This document shows positions 11,583 to 22,324 of a DNA stretch of 64,000 bases, one piece after another. Numbering within the stretch: position 1 is the first letter of the stretch; every line of letters starts with the position of its first letter. The DNA is from Ampullaceana balthica (taxonomy: Eukaryota > Mollusca > Gastropoda > Lymnaeidae), in the NCBI GenBank assembly GCA_944989445.1, contig CALYLW010000214.1, positions 620,001-684,000 of the forward strand, in the 5' to 3' direction. The notes beneath the pieces are model-generated. The model did no database searches. It had not been told where the DNA came from and saw nothing but the letters and a program-made list of their open reading frames with translations. The translations under genes and the position numbers were made by a program.

Positions 11583-11720
11583 CTGACCTGCGCTCTGGAT
11601 AGTTAGTATAACCTACTCCACAGGCAAGTGAGCATTTACCATTCGCACGGTCACATGATTTGTTTTAACAATAGTTACTTTCGTCTGTTCAGTTAACTCC
11701 TCAGGTTTCGTGAATACAAA
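11583..11720 (-). pseudogene. Decayed EGF-like exon with three stops
   Basis: The segment has 138 bases and phase 1-1 if the GTTAGA donor at 11,582 is used. In the phase set by the previous EGF exon it reads CIHET-stop-GVN-stop-TDESNYC-stop-NKSCDRANGKCSLACGVGY then TNYPERRS. Stops are TGA at 11,701-11,703, TGA at 11,689-11,691 and TAA at 11,665-11,667. The two TGAs fall at positions where this EGF type would carry cysteines. The remaining cysteine spacing is intact, so decay is by point mutation. Confidence 0.75.
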
Positions 11721-12469
11721 CTGCAAAATATTTCGGAAATAATACAAGTTAAAATTGATTTTTTAAAGAAGGAATCGTCAATGGAGAAAAATAGCATCTA
11801 AAGGGATATAAATTCATATATTTTTTAACATTACTCTCATAATATCTATGTTATGATTAACAGTTAAAATATTCTTAGAATAAGTTATAAATTATAAATA
11901 GTGAAATTTAACATAATTTTATCATTGCTTTATCATACAAATTCACATCCAATTAAATGCGCTATAACTTGATATTAAAGGTATTAATTGAAAATATGTG
12001 AAGATAGTTACATTTTAAAAATGATTATCGATTGCCTATACCGCGAGGAAAACTAATCATACGCAATGATATACTTAAGCATAAATGAACCGAAATGGCA
12101 GCACCCGTAATGGTAAGAAAAAGAGGGTGCCCAGGCAGAGGCCTGACAAACTGTAGCTACGGAAGGCCCCATTATATGTACATACTAGCAAAACAGCCAC
12201 GCGCTGCAGCAGAAAAGTTGTATTTCAGTTAGTGTTGAGAACCTGCAACCCAAATTTCTGGAAGATGGGACCATAAATACAAAGCTCAATATGGCGACTG
12301 ACATTAACGTCATACCAATGAAATTAGTACGTTCGTCGATGTTGGTAAGAGCAGGGAAGTCAACTACCGAATTTCGTGAAGATGGCGCAATGAATAAGAC
12401 AGTTTTACATGGCGAAAGTTGAGATCATTAAGGCCGCTACGCGTAGAATTTTGAAATGAAACCTGCCAA

Positions 12470-12880
12470 ACATTTGGACATCGGAGTTTCAATGCCCTAT
12501 AGATTCTAAATAAGAGTCATCATAAAACATCTAATGTATCCAGAACCATTCACGGGAATGTCCTCAACAACCTTTTAAAACTTCACGGCGACCTGTTACT
12601 AAAATATTACTTATACAGCTTATCTAATAAAAAAAAACATTAAGCGCCCCTGGCCCAATCGGTGTATGGTGTAAATTTCAAAACATCTGTTGATTTAAAT
12701 CTGGATCCTGGTGGATATACTTATTTGTCCACATTTTTAAAGATCGTGTAAAATAATTTTGGAATAAATGACATTTAGGGCCCCCGGCAAAAAAAAACTG
12801 TGAAAGATGTCAAGTTCAATTGGCCACAAGAATCCCATCGGGATCATGATAGAGATATGTGTCAATATTTGTCAAAGCTG
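12470..12880 (+). repeat. Remnant of GGGCCCCCGG mosaic repeat
   Basis: Shares the phrases TTAAGCGCCCCTGGCCCAATC, GGATCCTGGTGGATATA, AAGATCGTGTAAAATAA and TTTAGGGCCCCCGGC with the elements at 130-2,030 and 15,090-16,365. Diverged and truncated. The sequence between 11,721 and 12,470 is AT-rich intron without other recognised content. Confidence 0.6.
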
Positions 12881-12904
12881 ATTAAAATTTAAATAGGGAA
12901 TAAA

Positions 12905-13090
12905 GCCATGAAAGTTCGCGCTCGTAACCCTCCTGATTGTATCCCGACCATCTCATGTCCGCCATGTGGACACAACTCTCGGGCCAAGATTGGTCTCCAA
13001 AGCCACCAACGTACACACCAAGCGGCTACAGCACATGAATAGTATATTGGGAAATGGTCCTCTTCGATCACGACGGACAAACAACAACAT
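12905..13090 (+). mobile_element. LINE 3'-end remnant with C2H2 finger
   Basis: The plus-strand frame reads PDCIPTISCPPCGHNSRAKI followed by GLQSHQRTHQAATAHE and a stop, giving C-x2-C-x12-H-x3-H. A terminal zinc finger of this CGR-CxSRIGLxSH style closes the ORF of many Cfdp2-like non-LTR elements. Only this C-terminal piece and some 3' UTR is present, as expected for a strongly 5'-truncated insertion. The minus-strand frame at the same place is its shadow. Confidence 0.6.
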
Positions 13091-13984
13091 ATACATACAT
13101 GAAATAATAAATATGGTTGGGGCTACTAAACAAATTCTATAATATTTTAAATAAACCCTAAATTAAGTGACACACTGTCCTGTTCTTTCCTTTTGCTAAA
13201 ACCGTAACTCACATTGTTCTGGTTTCTACACTGTACGGTTCTGTTGTTGTTCTGATGTCTTTGACGCCCTTGATGTTCTATTTCTTTTGCTGTCAATCTG
13301 AAGTCGCAATTGACATTGCTCAGGAATCTTAGGCAAATTAGGAAAACTTTTTTCTTTTAAAATCTTTCTTTGTAATTCCAATAAAAAATAAAGCAATCTT
13401 CCTTCTTATTGCATAAATAACGTATTTGATATCGGAAGATATAAATAAAAATGTATTTTTAAAAATGTATTTATTGAAAATTAGATAAACCGATACTGGA
13501 ACTTAAGATCTTAAAACCTGCTTTAAAATAAAACATGTTTCACTGTTATTCCAACAAAAATGCACCAATCTTTAATTTTATTGAGGCAAGATTTGTAAAA
13601 TAAGTATGTTGCAAAGAATAAAAAAGTGACTTCATAAATGGTATTAAATCCGGTACATGTATCTCATCTTCGCAGTATCATTTAACTTTAAACTATGCAT
13701 ATATATGATTATATTTATTTTTGTGTTTAAAGGAAGTAATATATAGTTATAATATATATATATATATATATAATATAAATTAATATGATTATGAAAATAC
13801 TATGGAAATAGAATTGAGTATATATTATGACACCTATAGTAATTTGTAAAAAATATCTTAACTTAACTTACATTTAAAAGTAAATTTTGAAACATGTTTT
13901 CAGTGCTTTGATCAAATGAAAATGAAAGAGGTTTTTGAAGTTGACGTTGAAATAATTAGTAAAAAAAATATGATCAAATCCATC
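13091..13984. other. AT-rich intron sequence
   Basis: No coding domain recognised. Contains a short (TA)n tract near 13,755-13,773. Confidence 0.5.
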
Positions 13985-14460
13985 TTTTAGTTGTATTCGA
14001 ACATGAAATAAATAGTAAATAATACCCGAAAACAAATTAAAATAGACTTTGTGTCGAATATAAATGATTTCAGGAAAGATTTATACATTTTGTGAAGTGG
14101 TTCCAATTCAGTTCTAGAAAAGTAAAGTAAAAAATAAAAATGGAAATAAAGAAAAATACAAACAAACAAACAAAACAAAAACAACAACAACGAACAAACA
14201 AAATAACACCAAAAAAAGACAAACAAGAAAAAGACTTCTGGTTCATTAAATCGTAAGGGTCATTTTTTAACAAACAAAATCAAATTATAGTTGTATTCAA
14301 TATTTGAATTTGAAATAAAAGGTAAAAAAATGTTACACGAAAAAAGTTAAAATAGACTTTCAATCGCAACAAAGTGATTTCAGTTCCTATTATTAAATAT
14401 TAACATGATGTTAAGTGGTTCCAATTCAGTGCTAGAAAATTAAATTAAAAGCTTAATATT
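13985..14460. repeat. Two tandem copies of a ~165-base unit
   Basis: The blocks at about 13,988-14,150 and 14,285-14,450 share AGTTGTATTC, GAAATAAA, GTTAAAATAGACTTT-like, GATTTCAG and GTGGTTCCAATTCAGT in the same order, separated by an A-rich (AAACA)n stretch at 14,158-14,225. No coding potential; the hydrophobic minus frames here are translations of the A-rich tract. Confidence 0.6.
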
Positions 14461-15035
14461 TTGTTTCTATTTCGATAACAGTATCGAACCAAATAGGAAC
14501 AATAACTCTCGGTTCATTAAAATGGATATCTAAATTTACATTCGCAGTTTAAATATTTAATTACATAATTAACAAAATTAAATGGCCCACCGGCCCTAAA
14601 TGGTGACTGATATAAACTTTAAAAAACCTTCTATATTTTAATAATGTTAATGATGGATATATGTGCCAAGTTTGGTCGAGATCCATCAATCCATGTAGAA
14701 ACGTAAGCGACATGACTTAAAGCCAATGCACCCTACATATGCAAACAAAGGAACAAAGTTATGACTCCTACAGCCAATCACATTGAACACTTACGCCATT
14801 TACGCGGACGTTCAAAACGAGTTATCTTTGGTGCAGTATTTCTTCCAAGACTTTATTTTGAGTTATGCGCGTTGGGATTTATAGCAAAAAGCTCTGTTTT
14901 TACGAGTTATTTATTTTAACTGTAATGAATAGTATTTTTGACGCGATGAACATGTGATGCCGGTCGAGACGGCTTTTGGAGGGCAGTTACAACATGCCCC
15001 CGAACGGTGGCGGAACGTCCTTGGACGGGCTTTGT

Positions 15036-15040
15036 AGCTC

Positions 15041-15090
<50 letters not shown>
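15036..15090. repeat. (TA)n microsatellite
   Basis: TA dinucleotides directly before the TACTAGCAG start of the next repeat element. Confidence 0.95.
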
Positions 15091-16365
15091 TAGCAGCCCC
15101 GTCGTGCGTTGCAACGATCTTAGTAACAATTAATAAATTTAAAGAAACCAACATGTGGTTTGTTTTAAAAACAATTATCCCAGAAACCTTCGCGGAAGTT
15201 TGCTAAAAAAAAATAGTCCAAGTTTCATAGCAAATGGATAAATAAATTAATAATTTAAAAGCTTACAAAAAAGAAATGATGTTAAGGCCCCGGCCGCAAA
15301 ACGAGTAATAAGTTAAATTTTTTATTGCCATTATACTCAAACTATATTTTTCAAAATCGTGAAAAATTGAATGGGAAATACAATTATTACAGTTACAATT
15401 ACAATTAAAGTACAGTAAAAAATATATTTGGGGCCCCCAGCTCCAAGAGAATGGACATTAGGAGTTAATTAAGTTCCCTATTGTAATTAATATAGGCTCT
15501 TAGTTTTTGTATAATTAGTTTGGTCAAAATCAATTTATTTTCTCATTATCTAACGTTTAAACTAATTTTATATAGGTAATATTGGGAAAACCCATTAAGG
15601 GGCCCCCGGGTCCATTCTATTCAAGATGTCAATTTCAAAAACCTGTTCATTTTAATCAGTTTTATCATGGATATATTTATCAAGATCGTTAAAAAACGAA
15701 TGGGAAAATATCTTAAATCTTTACGAAAAAAAGACATTTGGGGTCCCCGGCCCCGAAGAAATTGACATTAGAAGTTCAGTGCCCTTAAAGTATTTTAATA
15801 TGGGCTACCAAGTTTTTGTATACAAAGTTTAGTTAAGATGCATTCATTTACTCAGTAGCTAACGCATAAACTAATTTTTATAAGGGCCCCAGGGCCCATT
15901 CAGTGCAAGATATAAAGTTCAAAACACCTGTTCATTTCAATATGGATAATAATGGATACATTTATAATTATTTTTCATGATCGTTAATAATTGAATTGGG
16001 GATAAAATCTTAAACTTTTACGAAAAAAGGCATTTTGGGCAACAAGCCACAAAGGAGTGGCCATTAGGAGTTAAGTGCCCTATAGTATTTTAATATTGGC
16101 TATCAAGTTTTTATATACAAAGTTTGGTGACGATCAATCAATTTACCCAGTAGCTAGTGCTTAAAATAATTTTTATATAGCTGACATAAGCAAAAAATGA
16201 CATGGGCCCCCATGAGTGTTAAATTGAGAAAAAAAGTTACCAGTTACCATCCCAGAAGGGTACTAAACAATCCCCTAAAGTTTCATGGCGATAGAATGAA
16301 TAGTTTGGTCAGCTATAAAGGAAATACATACTACATACTTTGATTTATATATATATATATATAAA
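15090..16365 (+). repeat. Mosaic GGGCCCCCGG repeat element, second copy
   Basis: Same start (TACTAGCAGCCCCGTCGTGC), same series of sub-units and same terminal block (GTTTCATGGCGATAGAATGA, TTTGATTTATATATATA) as the element at 130-2,030. It has only one terminal block, so it represents the simple unit. A further fragment of the family is at 14,580-14,720 (CCAAGTTTGGTCGAGATCCA). Confidence 0.7.
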
Positions 16366-16656
16366 TATATAAGAAATATTTTCTTTTAATGTTCGAAAAT
16401 CAGTATTTTTTTTATCCCTATGAATTTTAGTCAAATGTTCTTTTAGTCTTGACGTTCGCGATTGCACATACTTCAATGCAAGTGAGGAAGAATGCCGGAA
16501 CTGAGCCAACGTCCAGTAAGTTGTTCAAAGTTAAAATTAAGTGTTATGAGTAGAATACATACATACTTTTTTTCCGAACCTCCTCTTCTTCCTTTTATGC
16601 TTTCACCTCCCCCTTTCATTTATTCATCTACCCCAAATACACATGTGGCCATCACC

Positions 16657-19600
16657 CAGTGGCGGATTTAGATATATCTGCGTGGGGGGGCAGGCGAATT
16701 TCAGGGGGTGCCGCAAAATTTTACTAATAGCCGAGCATTGCGTAAATACTAAGTATTAAACTAATAATTTAGTAAATATTCTAAATCATCGAACAAGTCA
16801 AACAGAATCAACAATATAAACGTAGTTTACGCGAATTTATATAGAGCCCTGAGCCTATATAAATTGCACTCTACGTGATTTCATTGAAGCAAAACGATTT
16901 ATCGTTTATTCAAAGTCAACGTTCTCAGCTAGATCAAGTTAAATTGAAATTTATGCCAATCCAGACAGGAGTTTGCTTTTCAGTGTTGATTTCAAATACT
17001 TTTTGATGATTTTCAATGTACTGAAACTTCTATCAGCAGTAGCACTGCTAACAGGAAGAGTCAAGTAAATTTAATTGGATATTGACAAAATAGGGAGACC
17101 TGACGCCATTTGTTTTACAATCAAGAATGGCAGAACCTCTTTAAGTTGTAGTAGTGATGCAGTTATTGATGCATACAAAGCTTTGAAGGTATTATATTCT
17201 GCGATTGCTTCTTCAAGGTTAATGTCGTGTTGGAAAATTTCGCATAAGCCTCGAAAAGAATATTTATTTTCTTACATTTTTGATGGATCATTACAATAGA
17301 AATAAGTAACTGAGCTTCGAAAGTCATTCAACCGATCATCTATTTGTGTTACCAGTGTATCCAAGTTATTGAACTACGTTGCAGATTTAAAGCGTGTAGT
17401 TGGATCATCAACCCTTTCCTCTCTGCTAAGTTCGCCTGCAATACTTTTATTTTTCTGCACTTCATTTTTCTGTAAATTCTGTTTCAACATCTAGTTTGGA
17501 GCAATTTTCGTTAATAAATGATTTGATAGCTACATTCAGAATTTCAAAAGCTTCATTGCTTCAACATACTTATTTCTTTCAACATCGACCTAATGTTTTG
17601 CAAATGCAATGTCAATGTCCCTGCGTTCGAAATAGTTTTATAACACGAAGATAGTATTCAACAACTTTTGTATAAATAGCATACGAAAAACAAAATAATA
17701 TTTTGTTATTAAAACAGATAGTCCCAAAGCTTCTGCTCTGACACTTTCTTTATATTCTGTTAATTCCCCTGAATGTATATCTTCAAGTGTGGCTAGAATA
17801 GCAGATTATGATCCAACAACTGCATCAACTGCATGCTTATGGTTTGCCCATCTTGTACCAGAAATTCGTTTCCGCGTATCTACTCTTGAGTCATATTAAG
17901 ATTTCTGGTGTTCTTTAATAGTACGTAAGAGTGGTAAACTAGACGTAAGGAATGCATACAACTTTTCAGTTGTGCCGAAAAACAACTGTAGATCAGTTTA
18001 TTACAGACATGGCTTCGATGGTAACCAAATTCAAAACATGGGCACAACAGTGAACATAGATGACATTGGGGGAAAGTTTATTTATCTGAGTTTGAGGGTC
18101 ACTCTTAATTCCAGACATCAGAGATGCGCTATCGTATGCCAGGCCTGGACAGAGTGTGATATCAAAGTTTCACTTTTGTAGTTCCGTTAAAATTTTCTCA
18201 ACAGATGCGGTAACATTTGCTGTTGTCCAAAGTTTAAAAGCCTATAAACCTTTCCATAACATATCCTGATTTTAAAACTGAACGTAAAGAAACTACCATC
18301 TTATCAATTCTAGATATATCAATGGTTAAATCAATAATTAAAGAAAATATTTGTTCAGACTTAACTTTATTATCAATGGTCACCGATAATTCAGATGCGA
18401 GTGATTAAATTATTAATAATTTTGCACATCATGACTTAAATAAAGTTCATTTTTCTTTTCAAACTTTAGATGACTGTCAAAAGTGGAATCGTGTTTTTCT
18501 AATAAAGATAACAATTCACGAAAATGTGCAGTAGTTCTACCATCAGTAAAGCAAGAATGTTCTCTGTGTCCTCTGAATGGCATACCTTGTTTAGCTAAGA
18601 ACAACGTCATGTCTATCATTCATTTTAATACGTCTCTATTCTTTTCCAATGGGCCACGACCCTGACTGATGAAAACAGATTTTACAGTTTTATCATTTGA
18701 AATACTATTTTTAGCAAGCAAATATGGGAGTATTGCAGTTTGGTGATAAATAGAAGTTTCGTGTTTAGCAATCTTGTCCATACCTTTTTTCCAATTAAAA
18801 ACTCCTGATTCTGGATCAGACCATTCCTTGCTATAATATTCAGAACTACAATGAGCGAATAACCCACAATCGTGACGGTAAATCTTTTAATTTGCTGGTG
18901 AATAGATAAGATAACTTCTTTCTTCTTTCCTACTTCATTTCCAAAAATATTTGTATGCCAAGAAATTGGAAACCTTCGTCCCAGTTCATCTGGCGGAAAT
19001 TGAAATGGTTCATTGACGCCTGGTTGACATGGCCCGATTTCATACAATTTTCGTATCAGTCTTGAAGTCAAACTCGTAGTAGTGTAGATTCCTGGATCTG
19101 CAGGAAATTCTGTTTGAGGAAGAAGTGGTTCTTGGATAATATCTGCAGCAACTTGTTCTCTTACTACTACTGATATAAATTCCGAATCAGAAGTTTTTTG
19201 TTGCAAATTTTTTGCTGGTGGTGTTTCAATTTCACTAAATTCTGTACAGCAATGTTTAGCTGGATGCTGATCACCAGAATGGCCAGATACTTTCTATTTT
19301 CAGCAGTAACTTCCAATGGTTGAACTACCCGTAGTTAAGTCATAAAAGATATTAGTTTAATACATTTGCTTGCATTTGCCTTGAGACTGGCTTCCTTCGC
19401 CAATTTTTGCCTAGATGCTCCACTTAATTTGTCAAATGATTTTCGTTTATTACCGTGATCGGTTGCTGACTCAGCCATGGCTTTAATTTAAAGCTTATTT
19501 TAATTTATTACGAAGCACAGTTAATGGTCTGTCATAAATCCAAACTGAGAAGTATAGTACTTCAATTATATATTGAAGTACTTACGACAAACAAAATTAT

Positions 19601-19774
19601 ATAACTTCAATATACATTTCAGGTTACTAAAAATACTTTAAGGTCAGAACCTTTGAATACAGTTTTAATTTTAATTTTCTTCAAGGGCGCCTTTAGGGGG
19701 TGCCACTTAAGACCCAACAGGGGCGTGGTGGGCAAGTTGCCCCCCCCCCGCGCCTATAACTAAATCCGCCGCTG
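16657..19774 (-). mobile_element. hAT transposon (ZMYM1-like)
   Basis: Terminal inverted repeats are CAGTGGCGGATTTAG at 16,657 and CTAAATCCGCCGCTG ending at 19,774. Flanks CCATCACC and CCACCACT agree at 6 of 8 bases, consistent with an old 8-bp hAT target duplication. Both subterminal regions are G/C-run rich. The interior holds a degenerate minus-strand transposase. It lies in the intron between the 11.6-kb and 20.5-kb exons. Confidence 0.85.
16965..19478 (-). pseudogene. hAT transposase, ZMYM1/TTF-finger type, degenerate
   Basis: The start is MAESATDHGNKRKSFDKLSG at 19,478. A linker with GIYTTTSLTSRLIRKLYEIG and GRRFPISWHTNIFGNE leads into the TTF-type region (frameshifted: GVFNWKKGMDKIAKHETSIY). 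Then MIDMTLFLAKQGMPFRGHRE and HFRELLSLLEKHDSTFDSHL follow, and near 16,970-17,040 the C-terminal hAT dimerisation motif SSATADRSFSTLKIIKKYLK. This order matches transposases annotated as zinc finger MYM-type protein 1-like. Many stops and frameshifts: inactive. Confidence 0.8.
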
Positions 19775-20249
19775 CCACCACTGCACCCCCAGATTGATGC
19801 AGCGCCCACCAGGGGCGGTAGCGTCCACCGTGGGAATCAATGGGCTAGATAATTTCATTAGGCTATGTCATATAACCAAGGTGGTAAATAAAAAGTTTTA
19901 AATAGAAAATTGAGCTTTCTATTTGGGCTTAAATTACCCAACGAAACAAATGTTTTTGCTGCATATACTACGATTCCTGCCGTTAGTGATTTCCTGTTTA
20001 TTATGAAAAATAACAGCGTTGGTTCAGATTTCGAGTTTTATCGAGATGTTTATTTTTTTTTCGTGATAACTTTATACCTCATTGCTTTTAAAATTCGTGT
20101 AAATCTATATATCTATAAATATAAAAATGGATCTTTGTTTCTTTCACATATTGATGTTAAAAGCATTCATCAGATTGGAAAGAAAAATGTATTTTAAACA
20201 AATATATATTATTGTTAACCACAAGAAAATAGTTCTCCCAATAGATTTT
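19775..20249. other. Intron sequence, nothing recognised
   Basis: AT-rich intron between the hAT and the duplicated block. The plus-strand frame at 19,910-20,197 has no recognisable domain. Confidence 0.5.
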
Positions 20250-20491
20250 CAGTCGCACTGAAATGTTTCCAAAAATTATTTTATGTAAGTAGAAAAATTG
20301 CATTCTTCATTGAGCCTCAAAATTCTAATAGTTTCTTTCTCGATAAGCGGACAGCTATATATTAGTAATATACTGCAAAAGTAATATTTTTTGTACAACA
20401 CGTTTCATTTGTATTGCATGAATCCTATTACCTTTTACATTTTAAATTAATCTAATTAATTTGCTGAGATCAATTAAAATATTTTAATTAC

Positions 20492-20623
20492 CCTTGTTGC
20501 ATGTTGCTGGGTCACTGAAACCAATACAGACTCCACAAATTCCAGTCTCTATATCACAAGATGTACTACAAGTAGAGTTGCATGTGTTGTTGCATTCAAG
20601 ACCCCAAGTTCCAGGAAGACATT
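20492..20623 (-). CDS. EGF-like exon, copy B
   Basis: The exon has 132 bases and is phase 1-1. It encodes ECLPGTWGLECNNTCNSTCS and on to TSCDIETGICGVCIGFSDPA, a laminin/MEGF-style EGF module. It is open and nearly identical to 41,578-41,709. It would splice to the decayed exon at 11.6 kb. Confidence 0.85.
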
Positions 20624-20908
20624 CTAGAAATTAGAAAAAAGATTTTTAAACGCAAGACAATTTCTTCTTTAAAATCATTACGCATTTGAAAAAAAGTTTT
20701 AAAAATGATATCGTGAATGAGAGTAAAGATATAAAAAAATCCTTAATATATTTTTTTCCAGCAAAAAATGACCACAAAGAAATCTGATTTTATACCATTA
20801 CTGACAAACAAATTAAAATAACTATAATTTGTCTTTAGTGACATAAACATTTCTTTATTTAATTTAGATTATAATTAATTTTTCATTGAAGCACTGAGTA
20901 ATTCTTAC

Positions 20909-21125
20909 CTTCGAAAGTCTGCACTTCGCATAAGGTTAGAAACCCATGACTAGAGTTAACATTAACACCATTCACAGGAACACTTCTTTCATTGTAGGGC
21001 ACGGTTACAGTGTAGATTAACTGGGCTGTAGTACGAGGGATCAATGTAAGAGAATACCGAAGTATTAATGCTGTTGAAAGTTTGTAGTCCGAACTGTATT
21101 AATCTCTCTGGACAACAAAAGCTAA
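20909..21125 (-). pseudogene. F-type lectin exon b, copy B, frameshifted
   Basis: Length is 217 bases against 216 in copy A. The extra base lies at about 21,040 (GAGGGATCAATG against GAGGGTCAATG on plus). Before it the exon reads FCCPERLIQFGLQTFNSINT; after it the frame ends within 20 codons. Downstream the old frame still encodes LIYTVTVP, NERSVPVNGVNV and LTLCEVQTFE, the closing strand of the lectin domain. It could be a sequencing error or a true disabling change. Confidence 0.8.
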
Positions 21126-21629
21126 CTGAAAAAAAAATGAAAATGTGAAACGTTTATGAGTTAATTATATTAGCTAAATTTTTAATAACAATGTTAAAAA
21201 TTATTGAAAAAATAAGTCAAAGAATATACTTATTTTTTTGTTAAAGACATTACGCATTTTAAAATTGTGTACTAATCTTGCTTGTTATTTTAAAATTCAT
21301 TGTGTAGGCCTATGCTTAAAAAGTTTTTTTTTAAAATTTGTTATTATTTTTTTTAAAATAATTGTTTCTCATTTTAACGAGATTGCTTTTTGAGTGTGAT
21401 AAACTTTTGATCTCTGAGTTAAATTTTAGCAGGCTTATGCTGATGTACAGATATAAACATGCATTTAGAATAATTAAAATGAGTTTTTAGATTTAGTCAT
21501 TTCCAATATAATAAATATTAACGTATTTTGACAGAAGAAAAATGTTTTTAAAAGTCGAATGTAAGAGAAAAATATAACAAGATATTTGTGTTGCACAATT
21601 TAATCATTTTTATTACGTCTGTAACATAC

Positions 21630-21863
21630 ATGGATCCAAATAGTCGTATCTGTTGTGTACCACAATTCTGTTAATGTACCGGTACTTGGAAAATGTCACA
21701 TTCCAATTCGGAGGCTGATCGTAATTGGTGTGGGTGCATGTGCTAGAACTTAAGACGCTGTTTGTGTTGCCATCTACTGCATTAGAGGGTAGGGCTCTTT
21801 CGATTCCTTTAGCAGTGTATATGCTGCTCTGATTTGTACTCTGTTTTATTGCTACATTACGAC
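21630..21863 (-). CDS. F-type lectin exon a, copy B
   Basis: The exon has 234 bases, phase 1-1, acceptor TTTTAG and donor GTATGT. It encodes RNVAIKQSTNQSSIYTAKGI, AVDGNTNSV, CTHTNYDQPPNWNV and INRIVVHNRYD. This is the start of a fucolectin/tachylectin-4/pentraxin-1 (F-type lectin) fold. The His in CTHT is followed by exactly 26 residues before the RxD motif, as in the fucose-binding signature H-x26-RxD. The arginine-containing CCPER motif follows in the next exon. Confidence 0.85.
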
Positions 21864-22227
21864 CTAAAATTTTTAAGTTAAAAAGTCTTATTTATCAAGT
21901 ACATGTTTTTATGTCTTTTTTAACTTGCAAAATGGGAAACTGTTTAAATTAATATTGCAACTAAGAACTTAATTTTAAATTTAAAAAAAAATAATTCAAT
22001 TTTAATTACCTTTCTGTTAATAGCATTTAATGAAAAAGGTTTAGAAAAAGAAGAACATATTTATAAGCTTATTGATCCCTTTTCAAATGAGTTATTTTAA
22101 AAAATGAGAATATTTGGATCCTGAAACATCAATATTTCACAATATTTGTGATAAAAGTGGTTATAGTCCAAATGGTAGAAGTTTAAAAATTATTTTTCAT
22201 AATACCCACACACGCACACGGACACAC

Positions 22228-22252
22228 ACAGATATATATATATATATATATA
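22228..22252. repeat. Short (TA)n tract after CA repeats
   Basis: CACACAC then ATATATA; the same arrangement, longer, is at 43,256-43,370 in copy A. Confidence 0.8.
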
Positions 22253-22324
22253 CCTATTATATACATACGTACATACATTATACATATTTCTTTGCCCTTA
22301 AGACAATAAAAAGAATAATTTAAT

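Noticed and set aside
9224..11720. UGA read as cysteine, or selenocysteine, in the EGF exons, because three TGA codons fall at expected cysteine sites.
   Set aside because: The same gene also has TAA stops, a one-base insertion and an exon of wrong length, which recoding does not explain. TGT or TGC to TGA is a common single change in cysteine-rich exons, and no SECIS-like hairpin was noticed.
12889..13080. Minus-strand 63-residue frame with many Trp and Cys.
   Set aside because: The plus strand reads a LINE-type C2H2 finger, which explains the composition.
13180..13330. Possible extra exon with a GTGAGT donor on minus.
   Set aside because: Translation shows no EGF or lectin pattern and no plausible acceptor phase.
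13987..14273. Hydrophobic minus-strand frames as a membrane protein.
   Set aside because: The F/C/V-rich translation comes from an A-rich repeat on plus; no start context or conservation signal.
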